Source: Paraburkholderia agricolaris (GTDB lineage: Bacteria > Pseudomonadota > Gammaproteobacteria > Burkholderiales > Burkholderiaceae). Taken from it: a stretch of DNA of 64,000 nucleotides. A program made the translations under genes and the position numbers. Shown piece after piece: positions 17,048 to 25,799 of this stretch. The stretch lies in NCBI RefSeq assembly GCF_009455635.1, contig NZ_QPER01000002.1, positions 3,840,455-3,904,454 of the forward strand, written 5' to 3'. The notes under the pieces were generated by a model that was given only the letters and a program-made list of their open reading frames with translations, did no database searches and was not told the origin of the DNA. How positions within the stretch are numbered: the first letter of the stretch is position 1; each line of letters begins with the position of its first letter.

Positions 17048-20000
17048 TCACTGCAAAGCCATCGCCAGCACACGCGCGACATGAATCGCGTCGACGCCCG
17101 CGCCATCGTGAATCTGATGCCGGCAACTCGTGCCGTCCGCGACCATCACCGTATTGCCATCGATCTTGCGCACCGCCGGCAGTAGTGAGAGTTCCGCCAT
17201 TGCCTGCGATGTCGCGTAATGCTCGGCTTCGTAGCCGAAGCTGCCCGCCATTCCGCAGCACGACGATTCCACCGTCGACACCTTGAGATCAGGAATCCAC
17301 TTCAGCACGGTTTGCACGGGCGTGAACGCATCGAAAGCCTTTTGGTGGCAGTGACCATGTACGAGCGCCTGCTCCTTTGCTAACGGCTTCAATGCGAGTT
17401 GCAAGCGGCCGGCTTTTTCCTCGCGCACCAGAAACTCTTCGAACAGAAACGCCTGTTTCGAAAGCCGTTGCGCTTCTTCGCCGAAACCGTAGTGCAGAAA
17501 CTCGTCGCGCAACGACAGCAAACACGACGGCTCCAATCCGACGATCGGCACGCCGCGCTCGACAAAAGGTTTGAACAGATCGAGCATGCGCCGCGCTTCC
17601 TGCTTCGCTTCATCGACCAGACCGGCCGCGAGGAAGGTTCGGCCGCAGCACACTGGCCGCTCGCCTTGGCGCGTATTGAAGTGCACCGTGTAGCCGGCGG
17701 CTTCCAGCACCTGTTGCGCGGCGCGTGCGTTCTCGGGCTCCATGTTGTTGTTGAACGTATCGACGAACAGCAGCACTTCTTTCAGCGCGCCGCCTCGAGG
17801 CGGCTTCGCCGCCGACGCGCTCGCCAGAAACGATTTCCTGAAACGCGGCAGCGTGCGTTCTGGCGCGAAACCTACCGCCCGCTTGAACCACGCCGACAAC
17901 ACCGGCACGTTATCGGCCAACGCCATCAATCCCGGCACCCGGCTCGCCGTTGCGGCATAGCGCGGCATGAAGGCCACCAGCCTGTCGCGCAGACGCAGTC
18001 CATGCCGTTTGACGCGCGCCGCCCGTGCCTCGATCTTGAACTTCGCCATGTCGACGCCCGTCGGGCAATCTCGCTTGCAGCCCTTGCACGAGACGCACAG
18101 ATCGAGCGTGTCCTTGACGTCGTCGCTGGCGAGTCCTGCTTCGCCGAGTTGCCCGGAGATCGCGAGACGCAACGTGTTCGCGCGTCCTCGTGTCACATGT
18201 TGCTCATCCTTCGTCACGCGATAACTCGGGCACATGGTGCCCGCATCGAACTTGCGGCAATGACCGTTGTTGTTGCACATCTCGACGGCCTTCGCGAGAC
18301 CGCCCGCCAGATCGTTGCCGCTACCCGGCAATGTCTCCTGCCCCGTCAGCGGATCGCGCTCGACGTTCCATGCGGACCAGTCGAGCGCGGTCTCGATCGG
18401 ACGCGCCGCGTAGCCCGGCGCAAAGCGGAAATTGCGCGCATCGTCCATCTTCGGCGGACGCACGATCTTGTCGGGATTGAAACGATTGTCCGGATCGAAC
18501 AGCGCCTTGATCTCGGTGAACGCCTGGTTCAGACGCGGCCCGTATTGCCATGCAACCCATTCGCCGCGACACAAGCCGTCGCCGTGTTCGCCCGAATATG
18601 CGCCCTTGTATTCACGCACCAGGGCGGCCGCTTCTTCGGCGATCGCGCGCATCTTGAGCGCGCCGTCGCGCCGCATGTCGAGAATCGGCCGCACGTGCAG
18701 CGTGCCGACGCTCGCATGCGCGTACCACGTGCCTTCTGTCCCGTGCCGATGGAACACCTCGGTCAGGCGGCTCGTATATTCCGCCAGATGTTCGAGCGGC
18801 ACCGCGCAATCTTCGATGAAGGAGACCGGCTTGCCGTCGCCCTTCATGCTCATCATGATGTTCAGTCCGGCCTTGCGGACTTCCCACAGCGCTTTCTGTT
18901 CGTTCGCGGCAGGCATCTCGACGACCGAATCGGGCAAGCCCAGATCGGCCATGAGTTCAGTGAGTTGCTTGAGCGACGCAAGCTGCTCGTCAGCGTTCTC
19001 GCCCGCGAATTCCACCAGCAGGATCGCTTGCGGCTCGCCGACCAGCGCCTTCTCGATCACCGGCCGGAAAGCGGGATTGCTCATCGCCAGATCGATCATC
19101 GTGCGATCGACCAGCTCCACGGCCACCGGCTTCAGCTTGACGATGTGCTGCGTGAGATCCATCGCTTGCCAGAAGGTCGGGAAATTCACCACGCCTAGCG
19201 TTTTATGCTGAGGCAGCGGCGCGAGCTTCAGCGTCAATTGCCGGCTGAACGCAAGCGTGCCTTCCGAGCCGATCAGCAGATGCGCGAGATTGGCGATACC
19301 GTCGTCGGTATAAGCGCGCGGGTTCTGGCAATCGAACAGGTCGATGTTGTAGCCCGCTACGCGCCGCAGCACCTTCGGGATGCGCTCGACGATTTCATCA
19401 TGCTCGCGCTCGGCAATCCGCTTCACGCCTTCCACGATCTGCTGCAGGCGCGCGCCTTGCGGCGCCTCCAGCAATGACGCGAAATGTGCTTCACTGCCGT
19501 CGGCAAGAATCGCGTCGATCGCATCGACGTTGTGCACCATGTTGCCGTATTCGATCGACCGCGAACCGCACGAGTTGTTGCCGGCCATGCCGCCGATCGT
19601 GCATTGCGCCGCCGTCGAGACGTCGACGGGGAACCACAGGCCATGCGGTTTCAGCCATGTATTCAGATGGTCCAGCACGACGCCCGGCTCAACCGTCACG
19701 GTGCGTGCGTCGGCATCGAACGCGACGATGTTGTTCAACCATTTGCTGGTATCGATAACCAGCGCTTCGCCGACCGTCTGGCCACATTGGCTGGTACCCG
19801 CGCCACGCGCGAGCAGCGGCACTTTCTCGCTACGCGCAATCTCCAGCGCGATGCGCAGATCGTCCTGATCGCGCGGCACCACCACGCCGATCGGCACGAT
19901 CTGATAGATCGACGCGTCGGTCGAATAACGGCCGCGGCTCGCCGCATCGAATAACACGTCGCCGCGCAAAGACTTGCGCAGATGCTGCGCGAGCGGCGTC

Positions 20001-20068
20001 GTCAGGCGCGCGGCGGACGGCACAAGATGGATCGGCTTGACGAGCAAAGCGGAGGTGGGGTTCGTCAT
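17048..20068 (-). CDS. FAD/Fe-S 2-hydroxyacid dehydrogenase (YdiJ-like, D-2-hydroxyglutarate dehydrogenase type)
   Basis: 1006-aa fused oxidoreductase, about the length of E. coli YdiJ. Order: FAD-binding type 4 domain (about 50-270, LLARGAGTSQCGQTVGEAL), FAD-linked oxidase C-terminal domain (to about 560), a ferredoxin-like region with CNNNGHCRKFDAGTMC and CVSCKGCKRDCPTG, then two CCG-type half domains (RPVCCGRTF and STVESSCCGMAGSFG). This family oxidises D-2-hydroxy acids (2-hydroxyglutarate, lactate-like) and passes electrons to the membrane chain. It is the last gene of a minus-strand group with a hydratase-like gene and an MFS carrier; substrate in this pathway unknown. Confidence 0.88.
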   Translation of the reverse strand: MTNPTSALLVKPIHLVPSAARLTTPLAQHLRKSLRGDVLFDAASRGRYSTDASIYQIVPIGVVVPRDQDDLRIALEIARSEKVPLLARGAGTSQCGQTVGEALVIDTSKWLNNIVAFDADARTVTVEPGVVLDHLNTWLKPHGLWFPVDVSTAAQCTIGGMAGNNSCGSRSIEYGNMVHNVDAIDAILADGSEAHFASLLEAPQGARLQQIVEGVKRIAEREHDEIVERIPKVLRRVAGYNIDLFDCQNPRAYTDDGIANLAHLLIGSEGTLAFSRQLTLKLAPLPQHKTLGVVNFPTFWQAMDLTQHIVKLKPVAVELVDRTMIDLAMSNPAFRPVIEKALVGEPQAILLVEFAGENADEQLASLKQLTELMADLGLPDSVVEMPAANEQKALWEVRKAGLNIMMSMKGDGKPVSFIEDCAVPLEHLAEYTSRLTEVFHRHGTEGTWYAHASVGTLHVRPILDMRRDGALKMRAIAEEAAALVREYKGAYSGEHGDGLCRGEWVAWQYGPRLNQAFTEIKALFDPDNRFNPDKIVRPPKMDDARNFRFAPGYAARPIETALDWSAWNVERDPLTGQETLPGSGNDLAGGLAKAVEMCNNNGHCRKFDAGTMCPSYRVTKDEQHVTRGRANTLRLAISGQLGEAGLASDDVKDTLDLCVSCKGCKRDCPTGVDMAKFKIEARAARVKRHGLRLRDRLVAFMPRYAATASRVPGLMALADNVPVLSAWFKRAVGFAPERTLPRFRKSFLASASAAKPPRGGALKEVLLFVDTFNNNMEPENARAAQQVLEAAGYTVHFNTRQGERPVCCGRTFLAAGLVDEAKQEARRMLDLFKPFVERGVPIVGLEPSCLLSLRDEFLHYGFGEEAQRLSKQAFLFEEFLVREEKAGRLQLALKPLAKEQALVHGHCHQKAFDAFTPVQTVLKWIPDLKVSTVESSCCGMAGSFGYEAEHYATSQAMAELSLLPAVRKIDGNTVMVADGTSCRHQIHDGAGVDAIHVARVLAMALQ

Positions 20069-20092
20069 ATCGTCGGCCTGGAAGAAAACGGA

Positions 20093-20842
20093 CTAATACA
20101 GTGTCAGGCTGATCGGCGCGAGCCCTTCGATGCGCCCGCTGGCCGTGCCCGCGCTCTGCGGGAAAAACATTCCGGTGTACGAACCGGTCGTGACGATCAT
20201 CTCCGGCGTGATCGCAATGCCGCGCGACGTGGCGTGATTGACAAGCCATGTCAGAAGGCGTCGCGGATCGCCGGCCGGATTGGCGGGCGTCGTCTCGACC
20301 ACGTCGAGCCCTTCAAAGCTGAACCGCAACGACGGCGTCACAAACGGAAAATCCTCGCGATACGGCGTGAATTCACCGACGATCAGCGCGCCGTGATTCT
20401 GCAAATCTGCGAGTTGAGCGAGCTTGTCGACGTCGGGCCAGCCGGCGTACCGGCTCGCCACGATCTCGATGGTCGCGCCGATCGAGCCGATACCGCCGTG
20501 CACGTCGGCTTCGCTATAGGGCGTGGCGGATGGCTCGAAACGGCGGCCGAAGCGGAATGCGATCTCCAGTTCGAGTCCCAGCGGCGTAAAGGCTTCGCGC
20601 GGCAACCGTGCGCCGTTGGCGTGCAGATCGCTCGCCGGCAGCGGTGCGCCCTGGATCGGGCCGCTGTCGGATTTCGCGCCAATCTTCCAGCCGCTGATCG
20701 GCGCGTCCAGCGCGCGCAGAATATCGTGCTGGATCGTGTAGGCGGCGGCGCCGTCTGCCGGCATCTGCGCCGGCGGCAACGCATCGAGCGTCAGGTGATG
20801 GCGGCGCGCGTCGGCGAGACGTTGACTCAGTGATGTTGTCAT
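20093..20842 (-). CDS. 2-keto-4-pentenoate hydratase/fumarylacetoacetate hydrolase-family protein (MhpD-like)
   Basis: 249-aa member of the 2-oxopent-4-enoate hydratase/oxalocrotonate decarboxylase group. Features: WKIGAKSDSGPIQGAPLPA near 55-75, the LELEIAFRFG metal-binding acidic pattern (E-x-E) near 103-112, and GSYTGMFFP toward the end, which matches the usual GS-x-T-G-x3-P motif. It probably hydrates or decarboxylates a 2-oxo acid with Mg2+. The ATG at 20842 fits the family start. It is 24 bp upstream of the FAD/Fe-S dehydrogenase gene and 37 bp downstream of the MFS gene, so co-transcribed. Confidence 0.82.
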   Translation of the reverse strand: MTTSLSQRLADARRHHLTLDALPPAQMPADGAAAYTIQHDILRALDAPISGWKIGAKSDSGPIQGAPLPASDLHANGARLPREAFTPLGLELEIAFRFGRRFEPSATPYSEADVHGGIGSIGATIEIVASRYAGWPDVDKLAQLADLQNHGALIVGEFTPYREDFPFVTPSLRFSFEGLDVVETTPANPAGDPRRLLTWLVNHATSRGIAITPEMIVTTGSYTGMFFPQSAGTASGRIEGLAPISLTLY

Positions 20843-20879
20843 TGCTTTCAAGGCGAAGAGAAGGAACGGTGCTGCCTGC

Positions 20880-22166
20880 TTATGCGCCCACGCCGGTAGT
20901 CGCATGCGCTTTGTCGGCCGCGTTGAGATCGAACTTGCTTTCCGGCTGCATGCGGAACGCGAGCACCACGCCGATCGCCATCAACAGCATGCTGCCGACG
21001 AACGGCAACTCCCAGCTACCGAAGTAGTCGATCAGGAATCCGCCAACCACCGGCGAGACGATCGCGGCAAAAGCCGAGCCGGTGTTCATCATGCCGCTCG
21101 CGGTGCCTGAGTATTCCGGCGCGATGTCCATCGGAATCGCCCACATGGGACCAATCGTCATTTCGGCGAAGAAGAAGCCCGACGCGAGACACGCCATCGA
21201 CAGATACAGGTGGTGCGTGAACATCAGCGGAATCAGCGAGAGCAGACAAAAGAACATACACACCGACACCATCCAGCTGCGCGCACGCTTCAGGCTGCGG
21301 GTACGCGTGAAGATCCAGTCGGTCACAATGCCGCCGAGCGTATCGCCAAGCACACCGGCAAAGAACACGACCGAGGCGAAGATCGCCGACTTTTGCAATT
21401 GCAGGTGATAGCTGTGCAGGAAGTACTGCGGAATCCAGCTAAGGAACAGCCACAAAGTCCAGCCGTAGCAGAAGTACACGATCGTGACCGGCCACATGCG
21501 GCGAAACAGTTTGCCCCACGGCACGCCGGCCGCTTTCGGCTTCGGCGCGGGCAAGACTTCAAGTTCCTCGGCCGTGATTCGCGGATGATCTTTCGGATGT
21601 TCGGTGAACGTGAACGCCCACACCGCGACCCACAGCAAGCTGAACACGCCGCAGATATAGAACGATTCGCGCCAGCCCCATGTGGCCATCACCAGCACGA
21701 TCAAGCCCGGTGCCACCGCATTGCCGATACGCGATGCCGCATGGGTGATGCCTTGCGCAAAACCACGTTTTTCTTTCGCGACCCAGCGCGCCATCGCGGA
21801 GGTCGCGGCGGGAAACGTGGCGCCTTCGCCGAAACCGAGCAGCACGCGTGCGGCCAGCAACGAGACCAGGCCACCCGCGAGACCGGTCAGCAAAGTCGCT
21901 GCCCCCCAGATGGCGCCGCAGAAAATCAGCGTGCGTTTCGCGCCGAACCGGTCGCTGACCCAACCACCGATGATCTGAAAAATCAGATACGGATAAGCGA
22001 AAGCGGAAAACACGAGGCCTACCTCCGTATGGGACAGGCCAAATTCCTTGCCAAAACCTGCCGCCGCGGTGCTGACGTTGACGCGGTCAAGGTAGGTGAT
22101 GAAGTACATGATGCAGAGCATCACTAGAACGATACTGGTCGCACTGCTCACACGAAACCGCTTCAT
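20880..22166 (-). CDS. MFS transporter (ACS family, organic-acid type)
   Basis: 428-aa carrier with 12 predicted segments. ACS family signatures are visible: YFITYLDRVNVSTAAAGFGK in segment 1, SDRFGAKRTL in loop 2-3, and RVLLGFGEGATFPAATSAMA in segment 4-5. ACS members usually carry sugar acids, tartrate-like acids or other organic anions with protons. It heads the tight group MFS, hydratase, FAD/Fe-S dehydrogenase and lies 192 bp downstream of the aminotransferase gene. Confidence 0.85.
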   Translation of the reverse strand: MKRFRVSSATSIVLVMLCIMYFITYLDRVNVSTAAAGFGKEFGLSHTEVGLVFSAFAYPYLIFQIIGGWVSDRFGAKRTLIFCGAIWGAATLLTGLAGGLVSLLAARVLLGFGEGATFPAATSAMARWVAKEKRGFAQGITHAASRIGNAVAPGLIVLVMATWGWRESFYICGVFSLLWVAVWAFTFTEHPKDHPRITAEELEVLPAPKPKAAGVPWGKLFRRMWPVTIVYFCYGWTLWLFLSWIPQYFLHSYHLQLQKSAIFASVVFFAGVLGDTLGGIVTDWIFTRTRSLKRARSWMVSVCMFFCLLSLIPLMFTHHLYLSMACLASGFFFAEMTIGPMWAIPMDIAPEYSGTASGMMNTGSAFAAIVSPVVGGFLIDYFGSWELPFVGSMLLMAIGVVLAFRMQPESKFDLNAADKAHATTGVGA

Positions 22167-22358
22167 CGTCTCTCTCCATTGCAGTCTGTCGACGGCGCGC
22201 CTGGAATGGCGCGCTGCATCGTCGCCCGTCAGCGGTCTGCGCCGCGGGAATATCGCTTGTTGTTCATGAGCCGCGTTCTATGCGCGGTTTCGTGAGGGAA
22301 GTGCTCCCCGCCTTCCCCTGCTGCGAGATGCGCCTGAGTGCTCAGGTGCTGAAGGTGC

Positions 22359-23579
22359 TTAAGCTGCGGCTTTCAGTCCCGAGGCCTGAGTCGGCTGGCT
22401 CAGCCACTCCATAGCGGCAGGCAAGCCGCTTTCCTTGAGCGGCACGCCCGCGAGCCGCAGGCCCATTTCGCAACCGGCCAGTGTTGCCAGCAGCATCAGG
22501 TCGTTGCAGTCGCCCAGATGGCCGATGCGGAACATGCGGCCTTTCATCTTGCCGAGGCCCGTGCCGAGCGACATGTCGAAGCGTTCGTAGATGACCTTGC
22601 GCACCGCGTCGGCATCGATACCATCCGGCATCATCACGCCGGTCAGCACCGGGCTATACACGGCGGGGTCCGCACACTGGATCTCCAGACCCCACGCGCG
22701 AACCGCGCGGCGGGTGGCTTCGGCGAGGCGCTCATGACGGGCGAAAACGTTATCGAGCCCTTCGCCGAGAATCATCTCCAGCGCCTCGTTGAGCCCGTAC
22801 AGCAGGTTCGTGTTCGGCGTGTACGGCCAGTAGCCGGTCTTGTTCATCTCGACGATGTCGGTCCAGTCCCAGAAGCTGCGCGGCAATCTGGCCTGCTTGC
22901 TGGCGGCCACCGCCTTCGGCGAGATCGCGTTGAAGCTGATGCCCGGCGGCAGCATCAAACCCTTTTGCGAGCCCGACACGGTGACGTCGACGCCCCATTC
23001 GTCATGGCGATAGTCGGCGCAGGCGAGACCCGAGATCGTGTCGACCAGCAGCAGCGCCGGGTGCCCGGCGGCGTCGATCGCGCGGCGCACGGCGGCGATA
23101 TCCGAGGTGACGCCCGTGGAGGTTTCGTTGTGGACCACACACACTGCCTTGATCGCGTGCTGCGTGTCGGCGCGCAGGCGCTCCTCGATCATGTTCGGCT
23201 GCACACCACGACGCCAGCCTTCGATGCCAGGCAGACCGAGGAACTCCGGCTTCAGCCCGAGGCTTTCCGCCATCTTTTTCCACAGCGTGGCGAAGTGACC
23301 GGTTTCGAACATCAATACGTTGTCGCCGGGGCTGAGCGTGTTCGACAGCGCCGCTTCCCAGGCGCCGGTACCGGAAGCCGGATAGATCACCACCGGGTGT
23401 TGCGTCTTGAAGATTTTCTTGATGCCTTCGAGCACCTTCAGACCGAGTTCGCCGAACTCGGGGCCGCGGTGATCGATCGTCGGGTAGCTCATCGCACGGA
23501 GAATGCGATCGGGCACCGGGCTCGGACCCGGGATCTGCAGGAAGTGACGGCCAGCGGGGTGAAAGTCTAGCTTGAGCAT
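22359..23579 (-). CDS. Class V aminotransferase (serine/alanine-glyoxylate type)
   Basis: 406-aa PLP enzyme. The start MLKLDFHPAGRHFLQIPGPSP and YPTIDHRGPEFGELG are typical of serine-glyoxylate and alanine-glyoxylate aminotransferases. Asp180 (LLVDTISG) should contact the PLP ring nitrogen and Lys206 (SGSQKGLMLPPG) forms the Schiff base. Likely moves an amino group between serine or alanine and glyoxylate or hydroxypyruvate. The start at 23579 has GGAGG; a frame-open ATG ten codons upstream would remove the operator-like site from the leader. Divergent from the GntR regulator at 23742. Confidence 0.85.
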   Translation of the reverse strand: MLKLDFHPAGRHFLQIPGPSPVPDRILRAMSYPTIDHRGPEFGELGLKVLEGIKKIFKTQHPVVIYPASGTGAWEAALSNTLSPGDNVLMFETGHFATLWKKMAESLGLKPEFLGLPGIEGWRRGVQPNMIEERLRADTQHAIKAVCVVHNETSTGVTSDIAAVRRAIDAAGHPALLLVDTISGLACADYRHDEWGVDVTVSGSQKGLMLPPGISFNAISPKAVAASKQARLPRSFWDWTDIVEMNKTGYWPYTPNTNLLYGLNEALEMILGEGLDNVFARHERLAEATRRAVRAWGLEIQCADPAVYSPVLTGVMMPDGIDADAVRKVIYERFDMSLGTGLGKMKGRMFRIGHLGDCNDLMLLATLAGCEMGLRLAGVPLKESGLPAAMEWLSQPTQASGLKAAA

Positions 23580-23596
23580 TGGGCTCCTCCGATTGA

Positions 23597-23612
23597 ATTT
23601 TGCATTCAAAAA
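23597..23612. promoter_or_regulatory. Candidate GntR operator, copy 1
   Basis: ATTTTGCATTCAAAAA lies 18 bp upstream of the aminotransferase start. Apart from one central base it is identical to the reverse complement of the site at 23735-23750. Two copies of a near-palindromic TTTTG-x-AT-x-CAAAA box flanking a divergent pair strongly suggests operator sites for the GntR/FCD regulator encoded next door. Confidence 0.6.
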
Positions 23613-23734
23613 ACTATATCAGACGATCCGTGACGAATCCAAGGCGAAAATTGCCTGTCGATACCGGTGTTTACCCGTGCTATTAACTAATCTGGATGCT
23701 TCCGCTAAAATCCTGCCTAACACGATGTTGAGGG

Positions 23735-23750
23735 TTTTTGTATGCAAAAT
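23735..23750. promoter_or_regulatory. Candidate GntR operator, copy 2, overlapping the regulator start codon
   Basis: TTTTTGTATGCAAAAT contains the ATG of the GntR gene at 23742. Its reverse complement differs from copy 1 (23597-23612) at a single position. Binding here would block translation-initiation-region transcription of the regulator itself, so negative autoregulation is the natural reading (inference). Confidence 0.6.
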
Positions 23751-24467
23751 TCGGATTTCGATGCGGGTGTGGCCGCGTCCCCGCTGATGCCGAAGGTTGA
23801 GCGTCAGCGCTTGCACGACACGGTGGTGGAGCACATTCGCCGTTTTATCGTCGAGGGGGTGCTAGAGCCGGGCAAGAAACTGAACGAGCGCGAGTTATGC
23901 GAGACGCTGGGGATTTCGCGCACGCCGTTGCGGGAGGCGTTGAAGGTGCTCGCCGCCGAAGGGCTGATCGAGATTTCACCGAACCGCGGTGCGTCGGTGT
24001 CGAAGATGTCGGAAGCGGAGTTGCGCGAGACCTTTGAGTTGATGAGTGGTCTGGAGGCTTTTTCGGGCGAACTGGCGGCGGAGCGGATGACGGCTGCCGA
24101 ACTCGCTGAGATCAAGGCGTTGCACTACGCGATGCTTGCTTGCCGCACGCAGAACGATCTGGCTGGGTACTACAGCCGCAACCAGGCGATTCACGACAAG
24201 ATCAATGAAGCGGCGAGGAATTCAGCACTGCGGCAGACTTACGTTGCTGTGAATCGGCGCTTGCAGGCGTTGCGGTTCCGGTCGAATTTTCAGATCCCTA
24301 AGTGGGATAGCGCGATTCATGATCATGATGAGATGTTGAAGGCGCTTGAGGCGCGGGATGGGAAGAAGTTGAGCGCGATTCTTCGGCAGCATTTGCTGGA
24401 TAAGAGGGATGCGGTTTTGCAAGTGCAATCGAGGGAGGAAGTGGCGGCTTCGGTGTTGAAGGCTTGA
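23742..24467 (+). CDS. GntR-family regulator, FadR/FCD subfamily
   Basis: 241-aa repressor-type regulator. The N-terminal winged HTH (about 22-92) has the typical GKKLNERELCETLGISRTPL and REALKVLAAEGLIEI pattern. The C-terminal FCD domain (about 100-225) keeps the metal/ligand-binding histidines in NQAIHDKINEAA and QHLLDKRDA. The FCD group usually binds organic acids. It is divergent from the aminotransferase-MFS-hydratase-dehydrogenase group and flanked by twin candidate operators, so it probably controls that group and itself. Confidence 0.87.
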   Translation: MQNSDFDAGVAASPLMPKVERQRLHDTVVEHIRRFIVEGVLEPGKKLNERELCETLGISRTPLREALKVLAAEGLIEISPNRGASVSKMSEAELRETFELMSGLEAFSGELAAERMTAAELAEIKALHYAMLACRTQNDLAGYYSRNQAIHDKINEAARNSALRQTYVAVNRRLQALRFRSNFQIPKWDSAIHDHDEMLKALEARDGKKLSAILRQHLLDKRDAVLQVQSREEVAASVLKA

Positions 24468-24534
24468 GCCTGCCCGGCGGGTTTGTTGTTGAGCTGGGTC
24501 TTTGGGGTTGCCTTGTTCGTGGTCTGTTTGTCTT

Positions 24535-24625
24535 TTGGCCTTTCCTTGAATTGTTAGTGGTCTATTAGCGTTCCCCCTGTGCGGGGCAGCACCTACTTTT
24601 CTTTGCCGGCCGCAAAGAAAAGTAG
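24535..24625. repeat. Left arm and core of a long palindromic repeat interrupted by IS30
   Basis: Positions 24535-24584 are matched in inverted form by 25751-25799 on the far side of the IS30 element (TTGGCCTTTCC at the outer ends, GTGGTCTATTAGCGTTCC, CCTGTGCGG near the middle). The centre at 24593-24625 is a perfect hairpin. Before insertion this was a palindrome of roughly 150 bp. A half copy of the same family is at 10171-10206. Confidence 0.7.
24593..24625. terminator. Perfect 13-bp hairpin at the core of the palindromic repeat
   Basis: CTACTTTTCTTTG and CAAAGAAAAGTAG pair perfectly around a CCGGCCG loop. The stem lies 126 bp after the stop of the GntR gene and could stop transcription, although no separate T-run follows. 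IS30 begins at the next base. Confidence 0.45.
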
Positions 24626-24654
24626 GGCGGTTTCAAATACCAAGTGCAACAGCC
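24626..24654 (+). repeat. IS30 terminal inverted repeat, left
   Basis: 29-bp end beginning GGCGGTTTCAAATACCAAG. It differs from the right end at only two central positions. Confidence 0.85.
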
Positions 24655-25703
24655 GGGTCGATAACAATTCCCTGTCTGGCGCAGTTATCAATGAAGACCT
24701 CGCCGGGCCGGCGCCAGCCGAGTGTTTTGCGAGGTCGCCGATTCAGGTTCAGCGCGATGGCATCGAGTTCGCGCTGCGTGAACTTTGACAGGTCCACGCC
24801 CTTCGGCAGGAACTGGCGCAGCAACCCATTGGTGTTCTCGCAGATACCGCGTTGCCAGGGACTATGCGGATCACAGAAATACACCTTGATACCGGTTGTT
24901 TCGGCCAGCTTCTTGTGTAGCGCCATTTCCTTGCCCTGATCGTAAGTCAGGGTCTTCAGCAAATCCGGATCGAGCGGCGCAAACGCCGCACTGTACGCCT
25001 TGAGCGCGGCTTCGGCGGTGCTGTCCTCCATCTTCACCAGCATCACGAACAGCGTGCTGCGATCGATCAGTGTGCCCACTGCCGAACGGTTGCCCGCACC
25101 CTTGATCAGATCCCCCTCCCAATGTCCGGCAATCCGCCGCTCATTGGCCTCCGGAGGCCGGATATGGATGCTAGCCATATCGACCAGTTTGCCCCGTCGG
25201 TCTTCGCCTCGCGTGCGCGGCTTGCGCGTGCTACGCCCCTGTCTTAACAGACCCACCAACTCGCGCTTGAGTTCTCCACGCGGCATGGCGTAGATGGCGT
25301 TGTAGATGGTTTCGTGTGAGGCATTCAAGGCAGGTTCGTCTGGATGGGTACGTTTGAGTTCGGCAGAAATCTGTTCGGGCGAGTGACACTCGTCCAGATG
25401 CTGACGCACTTCAGCCCACAGGGCTCCTTCAGGCTGTAGCTTGCGTTCGCGACGCGGCTTATGACGAAGCTGTGCAGCCCTGCGCCCGGCCGATGTTGCA
25501 TTGTATCCACCCGCAACCGGCGGCCTGCCCAGTGCGCCGCGTTCGTGCTTCGGCTTCCAGTTATTGCGCCTCAACTCCCGACTGATCGTGCTGCGCGAGC
25601 GCTGCAAAGCGAGCGCAATCTCGCTTGATTTGCGATTCTCCATCTTCATCGCAAAGATCACGCCGCGCTCTTCGACGCTCAGATGTTCGTATATTTTTCC
25701 CAT
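24633..25703 (-). CDS. IS30-family transposase
   Basis: 356-aa DDE transposase. The N-terminal HTH includes LSVEERGVIFAMKMENRKSS and RSRSTISRELRRN (residues about 6-45), a second DNA-binding helix set follows, and the catalytic core carries the triad in GHWEGDLIKG (first Asp), LTYDQGKEM (second Asp) and GICENTNGLLR (Glu). Length and motifs are complete, so the element could be active. ATG at 25703 has AGGA at good distance; the ATG at 25712 does not. Confidence 0.93.
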   Translation of the reverse strand: MGKIYEHLSVEERGVIFAMKMENRKSSEIALALQRSRSTISRELRRNNWKPKHERGALGRPPVAGGYNATSAGRRAAQLRHKPRRERKLQPEGALWAEVRQHLDECHSPEQISAELKRTHPDEPALNASHETIYNAIYAMPRGELKRELVGLLRQGRSTRKPRTRGEDRRGKLVDMASIHIRPPEANERRIAGHWEGDLIKGAGNRSAVGTLIDRSTLFVMLVKMEDSTAEAALKAYSAAFAPLDPDLLKTLTYDQGKEMALHKKLAETTGIKVYFCDPHSPWQRGICENTNGLLRQFLPKGVDLSKFTQRELDAIALNLNRRPRKTLGWRRPGEVFIDNCARQGIVIDPAVALGI

Positions 25704-25721
25704 GCAACGCATCCTAACTGA

Positions 25722-25750
25722 GGCTGTTGCACTTGTATTTTGAAACCGCC
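25722..25750 (-). repeat. IS30 terminal inverted repeat, right
   Basis: 29-bp end; reverse complement begins GGCGGTTTCAAAATACAAG and matches the left end. Confidence 0.85.
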
Positions 25751-25799
25751 CCGCACAGGGGCAACACTAATAGACCACTAACAAAGCAAGGAAAGGCCA
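25751..25799. repeat. Right arm of the palindromic repeat interrupted by IS30
   Basis: Inverted counterpart of 24535-24584: CCGCACAGGGG, CTAATAGACCACTAAC and GGAAAGGCCA are the complements of the left arm. The outer parts of both arms remain aligned, so the IS inserted near the centre of a pre-existing palindrome. Confidence 0.7.

Larger units (their letters stand above)
24626..25750 (-). mobile_element. IS30-family insertion sequence, complete, 1125 bp
   Basis: Bounded by 29-bp imperfect terminal inverted repeats at 24626-24654 and 25722-25750 (both begin GGCGGTTTCAAA and end AAGTGCAACAGCC when read inward). A single intact transposase gene fills the element. I could not define a convincing target duplication. 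The element sits at the edge of a perfect hairpin within a palindromic repeat, in line with the known preference of IS30 relatives for symmetric targets. Confidence 0.9.

Noticed and set aside
17399..19198. Plus-strand open frame of about 600 codons
   Set aside because: Antisense to the FAD/Fe-S dehydrogenase; Arg/His-rich without any domain.
24624..25752. Target-site duplication of the IS30 element
   Set aside because: Trying ends shifted by 0-2 bases, the flanking dinucleotides do not match, so I do not claim one.
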